Of a DNA stretch of 64,000 bases, positions 52,880 to 61,766 are shown one piece after another (the first letter of the stretch is position 1; every line of letters starts with the position of its first letter). A program made the position numbers and the translations under genes. The stretch covers positions 1,364,001 through 1,428,000 of the forward strand of contig NZ_CP014634.1 in NCBI RefSeq assembly GCF_001586215.1, written 5' to 3'. The notes beneath the pieces are model-generated. The model made no database searches and was not told the origin of the DNA. It saw only the letters and a list, made by a program, of their open reading frames with translations. The stretch is from Corynebacterium simulans (GTDB lineage: Bacteria > Actinomycetota > Actinomycetes > Mycobacteriales > Mycobacteriaceae).

Positions 52880-53526
52880 TATGCAGCTTTTGAGGGTTAA
52901 GTAAAGAAAAGTGTGTCCGCATGCCACCATAACCCCAGACCACACACCACAAATCACCAAAGAATAGCTCCCCGAAAGCTATTACCCACACCATCCCGCA
53001 CCTCCGGCCACATTTGTGCTAACCGCACACCGGTTGGATTAAAGGATGACCACCAACCGCCCCAGCTGCCCACTATGCGGCAACAACACAAAGAAAAACG
53101 GCACCACCAGCAAATCAACCACCCGTTGGCGCTGCACCCACTGCGGACACTCCTTTACCCGCAACACCCAAACCCACAACAAAAATACCGCCACCATGGC
53201 TTTGTTCATCCAATGGGCCACCGGCACCCAATCTCTAACCACCTTCGCCGCACACCATGGCGTAACCAGGCAAACCATGCACCACCGATTCCGATGGTGC
53301 TGGTGGATCATCCCCACACCCACCATCGACTCATTCCGCATCCATGACCAAATCTTCCTCGACGCGACCTATCTAAAGTCCGGATGCCTCCTGATCGCAG
53401 CCAGTAAAACCCACGTCATCAACTGGACCTGGGCCAGACACGAAACCACCGCCGCCTACACCGAACTGAGGTTACCCTCGTTTAGTGGACACCCTATTTG
53501 TACGGATCTTGTGTCCGTAAGAGAGG

Positions 53527-53844
53527 ATGTTCATTGTGAGTCAACAGCGCAAGAAGTACACGCCGGAGTACCGGCGTGAAGCCGCGAACCTGGTAATCGA
53601 GTCAGAGCGACCGATCGCTCATGTGGCTAAGGAAATCGGTGTTTCCGCCGGGCTTTTGGGCCGGTGGGTCAAACTCGAACGTGAACGCCGAGGATCCTCC
53701 GATGGGATGAGCGAGGCTGACCTCCGAGCTGAGAATGCTCGTCTGCGCCGGGAGCTGGCAGAAGCCAAGATGGATAACGAGTTTTTGTCAAAAGCGACAG
53801 CCTTCTTCGCCGCGAAGCAACGCGAGCAGAAAAGTTCGAACTAA
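53527..53844 (+). CDS. IS3-family OrfA, copy C
   Basis: Protein of 105 residues identical by reading to the other two copies, with the helix-turn-helix and coiled coil. Intact frame, one-base overlap with orfB. Confidence 0.92.
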   Translation: MFIVSQQRKKYTPEYRREAANLVIESERPIAHVAKEIGVSAGLLGRWVKLERERRGSSDGMSEADLRAENARLRRELAEAKMDNEFLSKATAFFAAKQREQKSSN

Positions 53845-54743
53845 TGCAGCAGGAGAAGGCGAACTACAGCATCAAGCGCATGGCACGACTATTAAAAGTA
53901 TCTCGGTCTGGATACTACAAATGGGCCCATGCGCAGCAGAAACGACTATCCGGCGAAGATGATCGGGCAGCATTTTACGATGATGTTGACCGAAAGATTC
54001 ATCAGATTTGGAAAGACTCCGATGAGGTTTATGGTGCTCCGCGGATCACCGCAGAGCTTGCCGAGCGCTACCAGATCACCTTGAATCGCAAGACTGTGGC
54101 TAAACGGATGCGCATGATGGGCATTGAAGGGATTTCACCGCGTGCCTTTGTCCCGGTGACAACGATTCAAGCCAAGCGTAAGTCAACTCTTCCTGACCTG
54201 GTCAAGCGCATGTTTGATACTGGTCAGCTCAACCGAGTGTGGATGTCAGATATTACCTACCTGCGCACCGGTGAGGGCTGGTTGTACTTGTGCGCGGTCC
54301 GCGATGGTCATTCCCGCAGGGTACTGGGCTGGGCTATGGATAGCGTTCAAGACACACACCTGGTTGAACGGGCCCTGCGGATGGCGCATACGCTACGCGG
54401 TGATGTTCCTGATGGGCTGGTGTTTCACGCTGACCGCGGAACGCAATTTACCAGTGAGAAGCTCTGGGAGGTCTGCCGCAACCTGGGCATTGCCCAGTCT
54501 GTGGGGCGTACTGGTGTGTGCTTCGATAACGCGATGGCTGAGTCGTTCTGGTCGACGCTAAAGACTGAATTCTATGACCGGCAGCGCTGGGCGACCCGTG
54601 ATGCTGCACGCAAGGCCGTTGCCTACTGGATTGAAGTCGTCTACAACCGCCGACGCCGGCACTCTGCACTCGGGATGGTCAGCCCCGTCGACTTCGAAAA
54701 CCACATTGGTCTAACCACCAGTAGAAAAGAAATAGCTGCCTAA
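53844..54743 (+). CDS. IS3-family OrfB transposase, copy C
   Basis: Protein of 299 residues identical by reading to the other two copies; DDE residues are intact. Confidence 0.92.
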   Translation: MQQEKANYSIKRMARLLKVSRSGYYKWAHAQQKRLSGEDDRAAFYDDVDRKIHQIWKDSDEVYGAPRITAELAERYQITLNRKTVAKRMRMMGIEGISPRAFVPVTTIQAKRKSTLPDLVKRMFDTGQLNRVWMSDITYLRTGEGWLYLCAVRDGHSRRVLGWAMDSVQDTHLVERALRMAHTLRGDVPDGLVFHADRGTQFTSEKLWEVCRNLGIAQSVGRTGVCFDNAMAESFWSTLKTEFYDRQRWATRDAARKAVAYWIEVVYNRRRRHSALGMVSPVDFENHIGLTTSRKEIAA

Positions 54744-55719
54744 CCACTAGGTAGCTCCACTACGTGTCCACGATTTGCGGGCAACCCCAGAACTCCTACG
54801 CCCCATTGCCGCACCACTAATCGCAGTCACAGACGGCGGACAAGGTGCCCAATCAGCCATCCACCACTGCTGGCCAACAACACGCATCCAACGCTGCCTC
54901 GTCCACGCCCAACGAACAGTCCGCCGCCACACCACCAGCAACCCCCGCACCGATGCCGGCAAAACCCTCTACCGCCTAGCCCTGAAACTCACTCGCATCA
55001 CCGACCTTGACCAAGCATCCACATGGGTCGCCCACCTGCACGAATTCGACCACACCTACCGGGAATGGATGAACGAGAAAACCACCATCAAAGACCCTGC
55101 TACCGGCGCCTACACCAAGGTCTACACCCACCAACGCGTCCGAGCGGCCTATCAATCATTGCTATCTCTGCACCGCAGAGACCTGCTGTTTACCTACCTG
55201 CAACCCCCACCAACAACCATCGACCCCGACAACCTTGCAGCAACAACAAACAGCCTCGAAGGTGGCATCAACGCCCCCATAAAAGAACTAGCCCGCAGAC
55301 ACCGCGGACTATCACTACCGCATCAACGCACAGTGATGGATTGGTGGCTGTATCTACATACAGAAGTCCCTGACGATCCGGTCAAGATCGCCAGGGACCA
55401 ACGATGGGGTCAAGACGCACTTTCCACAGCAACAGACCTGATCACCCACAACACCACAGCCACTACCAATGACATCGGTGCACCAGCAGAATACGACACC
55501 GCCATCGACACCAGCTACCAACACAACCTCGGCATCCAAAAAGGCTGGATCAAATAACCGCAACACGCCCGGAAAAGACACACTTTTCTTTACTTAACCC
55601 GCATTGGCCTGCCGTTATGCGCCCGAGCCTCCCCCAAAAAATCAGTAACCCCGGTGATATGCATCTAAAACGCAGGGATCGCTCCGGGGCTTTCATAGAA
55701 AATCGTAACATTTGTCCCC

Positions 55720-56418
55720 ATGAATTCCAACGAAAATCTGACGATCAATCTTGACAAGTGGTTCTCACCTGCGCGGATGAGCACCTATGCCCACCACCCA
55801 GATCCTGAATCCCTCTACCTCTGGAACACGCGCGTCACCAAGGCCTTCCTGGAGGACCTCCAACATGTCGAGGTGCTGCTACGAAACTGCGTAGACGCCG
55901 CCGTCGCTCCGCGCTACGGACCCAGGTGGTACACCCACCCGGCCATCCCCTTCGAAAAACCGGCCGAGAGAGCCATTAAAAAAGCAGAACGCCGTGCCTG
56001 CACACGAAGAGAGCAAGCCCCACCGCCGGGGCGGGTTATCGCTGAACTCAGCTTCGATTTCTGGGCCTACCTGTTCACCAAAACCTACGCCTCTACTCTC
56101 TGGCCGCTGGTTCGTAAAGATTTGGTCGGCACACAGGCACCTGCCACTGGCGGAAGCAAGCCTGATGTCCTTGTTCCCAGCCTTGACGAGTTCAGAAGTG
56201 AAGTTGGTGTGGTCTACAACCTGCGTAACCGGTGCGCCCATCATGAGCCGATTATCAAAAAGGACCTGCAGGACGAAAACGATAACCTCGATCGAGCGCA
56301 GCAGGCTATAGAGAAGCTGTCTACCTGGATTGATCCCTCTGCGGCGGAGTGGATAGTCGCTAACTCCAGACTTCCCGAAGTGCGGGACGACAGACCGTCG
56401 CCCAAGGTATGGGGGTAA
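55720..56418 (+). CDS. Abi-like (Abi_2) HEPN protein
   Basis: A 232-residue helical protein of the AbiD/AbiF-like group. WFSPARMSTYAHHPD near the start, YLWNTRVTKAFLEDLQHVEV (LRN at its end), ELSFDFWAYLF in the middle and VYNLRNRCAHHEPI near the C-terminus match the Abi_2 pattern. The RNRCAH segment is an R-x4-H HEPN motif, so RNase activity in abortive infection is plausible but unproven. It stands alone, between the IS1249-type and TnpB elements. Start ATG 55720; no strong ribosome site. Confidence 0.8.
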   Translation: MNSNENLTINLDKWFSPARMSTYAHHPDPESLYLWNTRVTKAFLEDLQHVEVLLRNCVDAAVAPRYGPRWYTHPAIPFEKPAERAIKKAERRACTRREQAPPPGRVIAELSFDFWAYLFTKTYASTLWPLVRKDLVGTQAPATGGSKPDVLVPSLDEFRSEVGVVYNLRNRCAHHEPIIKKDLQDENDNLDRAQQAIEKLSTWIDPSAAEWIVANSRLPEVRDDRPSPKVWG

Positions 56419-56429
56419 CTATCGCGGGT

Positions 56430-56650
56430 GATGAGGCTGTGCTCGTAGGTTAGCGTCGGAAACCTTGCCCGGGTCTGCCAGGACAGACCATGGGCAGAGC
56501 ACATCACCGCAGCCAAGAACGTGCAGGGGTTGGTATAGGATTCTCGACTCGTTGGCCCCATCTTGTGGGGCTGTAGCGACCGCGAGGGTGGGGTCCCAGC
56601 TCGGGGTTAAGAGGGGAAGAAGCCCCGTTGCCGCTACGTTTTGGGTCTGG
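56430..56650 (-). ncRNA. Candidate omega RNA region after tnpB
   Basis: TnpB proteins use an RNA made from the end of their gene and the flank beyond it. Directly after the tnpB stop, the minus strand has a dense set of possible stems (GTAGCGGCAACGGGGCTTC, CTTCCCC/GGGGAAG, CTCGGGG/CCCCGAGC) and reaches GAGTCGAGAATCC at about 56540. This is position and structure only; the boundaries and guide start are not determined. Confidence 0.35.
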
Positions 56651-58206
56651 TTAGTCGTGGCTGGGTTTGGGTGACTTAGTGTCTTTCAGGTGTTTCCTTT
56701 CGGCCTCAGCTGCGATGTTCAATGCGGCGTTGTGGTCCCGGTCGAGTGATAGGCCGCATTCTAGACATGTGAATTGACGGTTACTCAGGGAAAGATTCTC
56801 GTTTTTCCAACCACACCTCGAGCAGGTTTTGGAGGATGGGTAAAACCGGTCGATGACCTCTAGAGCAGCGCCGGTGCGCTTGGTTTTGTACTCCAGCTGG
56901 CGACGAAACTCGCCAGGGATCCCCTCAAGCATTCGGCGGTTGAGGGATGATTTCGCCCTCACGTTTGTTCCCGGTGCGTCTACGGTTCCCCTGGCTGAAC
57001 GAGTCATGCCTTTAACATTGAGGTCTTCGATGCCGATCAGGGCATAGTTGCGGGCCAGTTCGGCGGTGATCTGATGAACAAACCCATCGCGCTGCAACTT
57101 CAGCTCGTGGTCGACGCGTTTGATCGTGGCGATGAGCTTTCGACGGCGGTTGGATCCCTTTTGGCTCCGGGCCAGCTTTTTACGTAGGTTTTTCGATCGT
57201 TTGATGTTGCGCTGGAGCAGTGGTGGAAGCTGGATGACTGTGGAGCCATCCGAGAGCGATAGGTAGTTGTGGATGCCGATATCGATGCCCAGGGTGTCTG
57301 CTTGTTTTTGCCGTCGGGTTAGCGATGGTTGGCGTTGAGCTGACTTAACCATCACAGCGACGTACCAGTAGCCGCCTTTTTGGGAGATCGTAAAATTGCT
57401 GATTTTGGCGTCAGGGTGGTTCTGCAGAGCTTTGACCAACCGTCTGGTGGAGCCATGGACGCGTACGCGCAATATCCGGTCTTTTTTATCCGGCTTGGAG
57501 GCATGCGAGAAAAGATTGGCCAGGTATAGATGCTTGTACCCGGTGATCTGGGGCTGCCCTCGGGGTGGAGGGCAGCCTTTTGGCCCCATTCTGCTGTCTG
57601 GGTGAATGGTGACTGATTTCCGAGATCGGTGGGTCTTGCGCTGGGGTTTTCCCATAGCCCGGCCTTTTCTTCGACCAGTTTTACTGGCGTAGTAGTTTTT
57701 CATGGCCTCGGCTGCGTTTTTGATTCCACTGACGGGGCAGCGACGGTTGACGAGATGGAGAAAGGGGCGGGCGCCCTTGGTATCGGGACTCCAGACAGCA
57801 TCAAGCCGTTCTTGGTGTTGAGGTGACCATCGTTTCCCGTGGTCTCGTTGCCACAGCAGTTTTGCTGCCTCCCGGTGACGCCGGATTTCGGGAGTTAAAA
57901 CATCTGTCTCAAATGAAAAACGGTGCGGTTTTTTAGTGCTGGGTTGGTTTCGGCCTCTTTTTTGATCAGCTTGTTCACGCTGCTGGCGTTCACGCCGGCA
58001 GCCAGGAGCTGATCTTTTCTTGCCCGGTAGTTTTCGTCGTACTTCTGCCAGGCTTCGGTGAATGCGTTGAACCCCCAGTGTGCTGCCCGTGTCATCTCCT
58101 CAAACAGGGCTTCTTGCTGAGGGGTGGGAATGAGCCGAAACACGAAGCCTTCGTGGTCATGATTGGTGTTGGGTGAGGATTTTTTAGCTTGTGGTGAATT
58201 GGTCAT
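56651..58206 (-). pseudogene. tnpB: TnpB-type RNA-guided nuclease gene with one frameshift
   Basis: The N-terminal part starts at 58206 (VFRLIPTPQQEALFEEM, then HWGFNAFTEAW) and ends at a TAA at 57895. Shifting by one base at the TTTT run around 57898 continues as LTPEIRRHREAAKLLWQRDH and on, without a stop, through MKNYYASKTGRRKGRAMGKP to 56651. RuvC residues are present (LGIDIGIHNYLSL, LIGIEDLNVKG, LDRDHNAALNIA), as is the zinc finger (CSRCGWKNENLS, then CLECG). So only one base separates it from a full protein of about 517 residues. No tnpA lies beside it. Confidence 0.85.
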
Positions 58207-58732
58207 CCTTGTTGCCCTTTCGTGGTGAGTGGACGAGCAGGATAACTACTGGGGTGGACACCCTCCGATAGCGTCGAACTTAAATTCGAACTGGGTAACG
58301 GTGGTTCACAGGGGCGCAGGGTCCTGTTAGGGTGGCGAGCGTCTCCCCGTAGAGGGGGCCGTCGGCTCCGGACGGAAGCAGACGTTAAAACCGCACGTGG
58401 ATTGCATTACTGAATTTCCGGGCATGGGCCCGGGGAGACGGTTTTGCTTGGAAGCGTGCAGAGTGCAGTTTCGGCTGTATCTCAGCGTCATCCCGCGAGG
58501 GATGTCTCGCCTACTTGAACTTTTTGGGGCGTCTTGATCAGCTTTTTCGCTGCTCAGGAAGAGGTTGCCCATTACGTTGTTAGCAGTTCCACCCCAGGGC
58601 GCCGAAGATTCATAGCCTGTCCACCCGAGTGGGAGGGGCTATGTTTATGTCCGTTCCCGCCGTCCGAAAGGACAGTGGAACTAGTCGCTGGCTTCGGTAT
58701 GGCTTATTCCTGTCCCTGTTAAGAAAATGATC
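58207..58732. other. Non-coding stretch with many stems between TnpB and IS110 elements
   Basis: About 520 bases without a supported gene. It has strong hairpin potential at about 58330-58440 (CGTCTCCCCG with CGGGGAGACG; GCCCGGGC-type stems) and 58625-58680 (GTCCG/GGACAG). It likely contains the left end of the tnpB element and perhaps another transposon end. I cannot assign a known RNA family. Confidence 0.4.
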
Positions 58733-58910
58733 CGGGGGGTGATGCCACCGGAGACAGTGACATACTCAAACAGCTCAATAGGAACCTGACCCGGCCCAGG
58801 CGGCACGAGGTCTCACAGTAATGTGGATGCCAGCGCCAGTATGTCCGACCACCCCAGCGATGAAGCGTAAATAATCCAACTCCCTACTCATCGCTAGGAG
58901 GCACCAACTC
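58733..58910 (+). ncRNA. Candidate bridge RNA region of the IS110 element
   Basis: IS110-family elements make a bridge RNA from the non-coding segment upstream of the recombinase gene. Here that segment is about 178 bases long, the size expected, with CCGG-rich stems (ATCCGGGGGG, CCACCGGAG, GACCCGGCCC) and no reading frame. The target and donor loops were not worked out. Confidence 0.4.
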
Positions 58911-60119
58911 ATGGCCTATGACTTCGTCATTGGAATGGACGTCGGCAAATACTTCCACCACGCCTGCGTCCTCGATCCCCAGGGCAGACAAGTCCTATCC
59001 AAACGCATCAACCAGCACGAAGGCTCGCTACGCAAGCTCTTCGGCAAATTCCTGGCCAATGACGCCGAAGTCCTTGTCGTCGTCGATCAGCCCAACAACA
59101 TCGGCAGGCTAACCGTCGCAGTCGCCCAAGCAATGGGAGCCGACGTTCGCTACCTCCCCGGGCTTGCCATGCGACAGCTTTCACGTATCCACGTCGGCAA
59201 CTCCAAGACCGATGTACGCGACGCTTATGTCATCGCCCATGCCGGCCTCAACCTGCCAGATGCCCTGCGTAGCGTCGACCGCGTTGAGGAAGTCTTCCTC
59301 CAGCTGAAAGTCCTCAACGGTATCGACGAAGACCTCGCCCGCGCCTACACACGCCTGATCAACCAGATGCGATCCGCGCTCGTGGGCACCTACCCCGCAT
59401 TCGAACATGTCCTACGTGGCCAGATGATTCACCGCAAGTGGATTCTCCACCTTCTGGCGAAATACGGTGGCCCCACCAAGATTCGACGCGTCGGCAAAGC
59501 ACGGCTGACAGCTTTCGCACGTGGTCACAGGGCACGTAATCCTGAACCAGTTATCGATGCCATGCTTGCTGCGATCCACGGCCAGACGGTATCCATCGCC
59601 GGCGCAGAATACGCGGAACTTGGCGTAGCAATGTCCGCCAAAGATGCACTAGCCAAGCTGGAGCACCGCAAAGAGATTGAAGCCCAGGTACTCGAGCTGA
59701 TCCAGGACATTCCTCAGACCGAGATTCTCTTGTCCATGCCCGGCATCGGCCCACGTAGCGCCGCGCAAATCCTTATGACCGTCGGCGATATGTCCGACTT
59801 TCCCAATGCAGCGCACCTGGCTTCCTATGCAGGCCTGACGCCGCAGACGAATCAGTCGGGAACGTCGATCATGTCGAATTCGCCCAACCGGGCCGGCAAC
59901 AAGAAATTGAAGAACGCCCTATGGCAATCGTCCTTTGCATCGATCAGATTCCACGAGCGTTCCCGGCAATTCTATGAGCGAAAACGCAAAGAAGGCAAGA
60001 GACATAACGCCGCAGTCGTCGCGCTCGCACGCCGACGCCTCAACGTCCTCTTCGCCATGATGCGCAGCGGAGAGCTCTACAGAGACATCCCCACAGCCCA
60101 GGAGGCCGCTGCGGCCTAG
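58911..60119 (+). CDS. IS110-family transposase (DEDD recombinase)
   Basis: A 402-residue protein. The N-terminal RuvC-like DEDD domain starts FVIGMDVGKYFHHACVLD (first D) and has LVVVDQPNN and the KTDVRDAYVIAH segment (paired D residues). The C-terminal Transposase_20 domain has LLSMPGIGPRSAAQILMTVG, then ASYAGLTPQTNQSGTS with the serine nucleophile, and GNKKLKNALW. Length and domains are normal, so the element looks active. AGGAGG precedes the ATG. Confidence 0.92.
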   Translation: MAYDFVIGMDVGKYFHHACVLDPQGRQVLSKRINQHEGSLRKLFGKFLANDAEVLVVVDQPNNIGRLTVAVAQAMGADVRYLPGLAMRQLSRIHVGNSKTDVRDAYVIAHAGLNLPDALRSVDRVEEVFLQLKVLNGIDEDLARAYTRLINQMRSALVGTYPAFEHVLRGQMIHRKWILHLLAKYGGPTKIRRVGKARLTAFARGHRARNPEPVIDAMLAAIHGQTVSIAGAEYAELGVAMSAKDALAKLEHRKEIEAQVLELIQDIPQTEILLSMPGIGPRSAAQILMTVGDMSDFPNAAHLASYAGLTPQTNQSGTSIMSNSPNRAGNKKLKNALWQSSFASIRFHERSRQFYERKRKEGKRHNAAVVALARRRLNVLFAMMRSGELYRDIPTAQEAAAA

Positions 60120-60134
60120 CCCCTACCAGCCCCG

Positions 60135-60168
60135 GAGCCGATTGCGCAGGAAGCCCAATCGGCTCTTC
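60135..60168 (+). terminator. Hairpin after the IS110 transposase gene
   Basis: GAGCCGATTG and CAATCGGCTC form a 10-bp stem with an 11-base loop, 15 bases after the stop codon, followed by only TTC. A transcription terminator or element-end structure. The following stretch to 60505 holds no gene I can support. Confidence 0.55.
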
Positions 60169-60505
60169 AGCATGCCCGAAAACAACATCCGCAGCGTGAA
60201 GCAGAACCCCTTCACACCCCCAGCAACCTCACCCACGGAGTTGACAACCTATATAGGAACACCCCCCTAGGCGCATGGGCGATCCCACACCTCTTGCACT
60301 TTTTGTTCCACTTGGTTGTTTTCCCTGGCTGCATGGGGGATTTATATCGATGCCGGGGTGGGTCTTTAATCAGGTGTGTCTTTTTGGGGTACGCCCTATT
60401 GTTACACGTGCCTGCGACGGAATGCCGCCTACAAAATAGGACCACTTCGGCCATTGTTTTACATGAACAAATATCGAAAGACGTGCCGAGCGACAAAACG
60501 GGATT

Positions 60506-60632
60506 TAGGATGTAAATCCCCACACTTACAATCCTCGACCGGAAAAGTTCAGAAAAACAAAGAAACCGGAGGTCACGAACCCTTTCGAGTTTGTTACCTC
60601 CGGTGTCACAGTTTGTACAACTGCTCAGCGTG
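60506..60632 (+). repeat. 127-bp direct repeat, right copy (next to tRNA-Leu)
   Basis: Matches 15612-15738 with about six differences in 127 bases. On the minus strand it begins with the last two bases of tRNA-Leu and contains an ACCGGAGGT/ACCTCCGGT stem (60565-60603) followed by TTTCTTTGTTTTT, which should end the tRNA transcript. Confidence 0.85.
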
Positions 60633-60715
60633 CCCGGGGCGGGACTTGAACCCGCACGTCCTATAAGGACACTGGCACCTGAAGCCAGCGCGTCTGCCAA
60701 TTCCGCCACCCGGGC
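60631..60715 (-). tRNA. tRNA-Leu (anticodon CAG)
   Basis: An 85-base tRNA. The acceptor stem GCCCGGG pairs with CCCGGGC before the discriminator A, the D-arm is GGCGGAATTGGCAGAC, and the anticodon loop reads CTTCAGG (CAG). The long variable arm TGTCCTTATAGGACG is typical of leucine tRNAs, and GCGGGTTCAAGTCCCGC is the T-arm. CCA is not encoded. It marks the border between accessory and core sequence. Confidence 0.95.
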
Positions 60716-60869
60716 TGGGTATTAAGTGTCTTGGCGACCAACTAACATTAGCATGCAGGAGCTAAGAATCTACAAATCCGCAGGCAAACACGAAGTTTTC
60801 TGGGGAAAAGCCCCCTAAAAGCATCGGAACTTTAGGCGGCGCGGCTACGTTTAGAAGGGGTAGGCACCC

Positions 60870-60875
60870 TATAAT
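60870..60875 (+). promoter_or_regulatory. Likely -10 box of the fhaA operon
   Basis: TATAAT stands 30 bases before the GTG start of fhaA. The -35 region (around ACGTTTAG) is weak, as is common in corynebacteria. AAGGAGG follows, nine bases before the start codon. Confidence 0.5.
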
Positions 60876-60904
60876 TAGCCTGTCATAGAAAAGGAGGACA
60901 GCAC

Positions 60905-61738
60905 GTGGCAATTTTTGAAAAGCTCGCGAAGCTGGATTCCGCCATGCAACGAGGCTTGGACAATGGCATGGCCTTTGTCTTCGGAGGCAAGGTCGTTCCC
61001 GCGGAGATTGAAGAGCTCCTCAAACAGGAGGCGCAGGACAATCTCGCACGCGGTGATGACGAGAACCTCTACAGCCCCAACGTCATGACAGTAGGCGTAT
61101 CTTCCAAGGACTTGGAAAACCTCTCCCGTGACCCAGATCTGCCCGCAGATTTCGCCGACCAACTCACCCGCTTTGTTAGAAACCACGGCTGGTCATTCGC
61201 CGGCCCGGTCATCGTACGCATCGCGGAGGAATCAGGATTACGTACAGGACAGCTTCGAGTGTCTTCGTTTATTGATCACGAACCCGCCGAGGAAACCGGA
61301 TTCGACGCAATCTTCCACGAAGACGATGGTCAGGAGGACCACATGAGTAACCCGTTTAATGCAGACGAGGCAGCAACCACCACCTTTATGGCACCGGATC
61401 AAAATCCAGAGCAGCCACACTCGCAGGGCCCCGCAGTGAACTTGATGCTGCAGGATGGTTCCTCCCGCGTGTACCACGTGCGGGAAGGTTCCAACATCAT
61501 CGGTCGCAGCAACGACGCTGACCTTCGCCTGCCCGACACTGGCGTTTCCCGCCAGCACGCGGAGATTACGTGGAACGGACAGGATGCCGTCTTGGTAGAT
61601 TTGCAATCCACCAACGGCACCACTGTCAACGAGACGCCAATTGAAAACTGGCTGCTGGCCGACGGAGACGTCATTACCATGGGACACTCCCACATCGAGG
61701 TCCGTATCACCGGCACCGAGAACAACCACAACTACTAA
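60905..61738 (+). CDS. fhaA: FHA-domain protein FhaA
   Basis: A 277-residue protein. Residues 1-115 are the DUF3662 domain (LDSAMQRGLDNGMAFVFGGK). A flexible acidic linker follows with a threonine-rich AATTTFMAP segment, then the C-terminal FHA domain (NIIGRSNDADLRLPDTGVSR, DLQSTNGTTVN), which binds phosphothreonine. In actinobacteria FhaA interacts with Ser/Thr kinase signalling and cell-wall proteins such as MviN. The linker is much shorter than in mycobacteria, as in other corynebacteria. GTG start with a strong AAGGAGG. Confidence 0.93.
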   Translation: MAIFEKLAKLDSAMQRGLDNGMAFVFGGKVVPAEIEELLKQEAQDNLARGDDENLYSPNVMTVGVSSKDLENLSRDPDLPADFADQLTRFVRNHGWSFAGPVIVRIAEESGLRTGQLRVSSFIDHEPAEETGFDAIFHEDDGQEDHMSNPFNADEAATTTFMAPDQNPEQPHSQGPAVNLMLQDGSSRVYHVREGSNIIGRSNDADLRLPDTGVSRQHAEITWNGQDAVLVDLQSTNGTTVNETPIENWLLADGDVITMGHSHIEVRITGTENNHNY

Positions 61739-61766
61739 ACCCCGCCGAGAAAGTAAGGAGGTCACC

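Larger units (their letters stand above)
53467..54789 (+). mobile_element. IS3-family element, type 1, copy C (1,323 bp)
   Basis: Same as copies A and B, with its own 4-bp target duplication GAAC at 53463-53466 and 54790-54793. It is in the same orientation as copies A and B; copies B and C bracket 43.7 kb including the siderophore locus. Confidence 0.95.
53046..55557 (+). pseudogene. IS1249-type transposase, split by IS3 copy C
   Basis: The N-terminal part has a zinc-ribbon-like segment (CPLCGNNTKKNGTTSKST, then WRCTHCGHSFTR), an HTH (TFAAHHGVTRQTMHHRF) and FLDATYLKSG (first catalytic D), ending at YTE at 53466. After the insertion it resumes from the GAAC duplication as LLRPIAAPLIAVTDGGQGAQ (second D), then RIQRCLVHAQRTVRR and NSLEGGINAPIKELARRHRG (E), to 55557. 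Precise excision restores a full frame. The product is an MULE/IS256-like DDE transposase of the IS1249 group. Confidence 0.88.
52894..55600 (+). mobile_element. IS1249-type element with nested IS3 copy C
   Basis: Perfect 24-bp inverted repeats lie at 52894-52917 (GGGTTAAGTAAAGAAAAGTG...) and 55577-55600. One long transposase gene lies inside, split by IS3 copy C. I see no target duplication outside the ends. Without the nested IS3 it would be about 1.38 kb. Confidence 0.9.

Noticed and set aside
9801..53466. Classical composite transposon formed by IS3 copies B and C
   Set aside because: Each copy has its own matching 4-bp duplication, so they inserted independently; the segment between them did not arrive as one IS-bounded transposon.
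60212..60709. Minus-strand frame of 165 codons over the tRNA
   Set aside because: It starts inside the tRNA-Leu gene (MAELADALASGASVLI is a tRNA translated) and runs through the terminator repeat.
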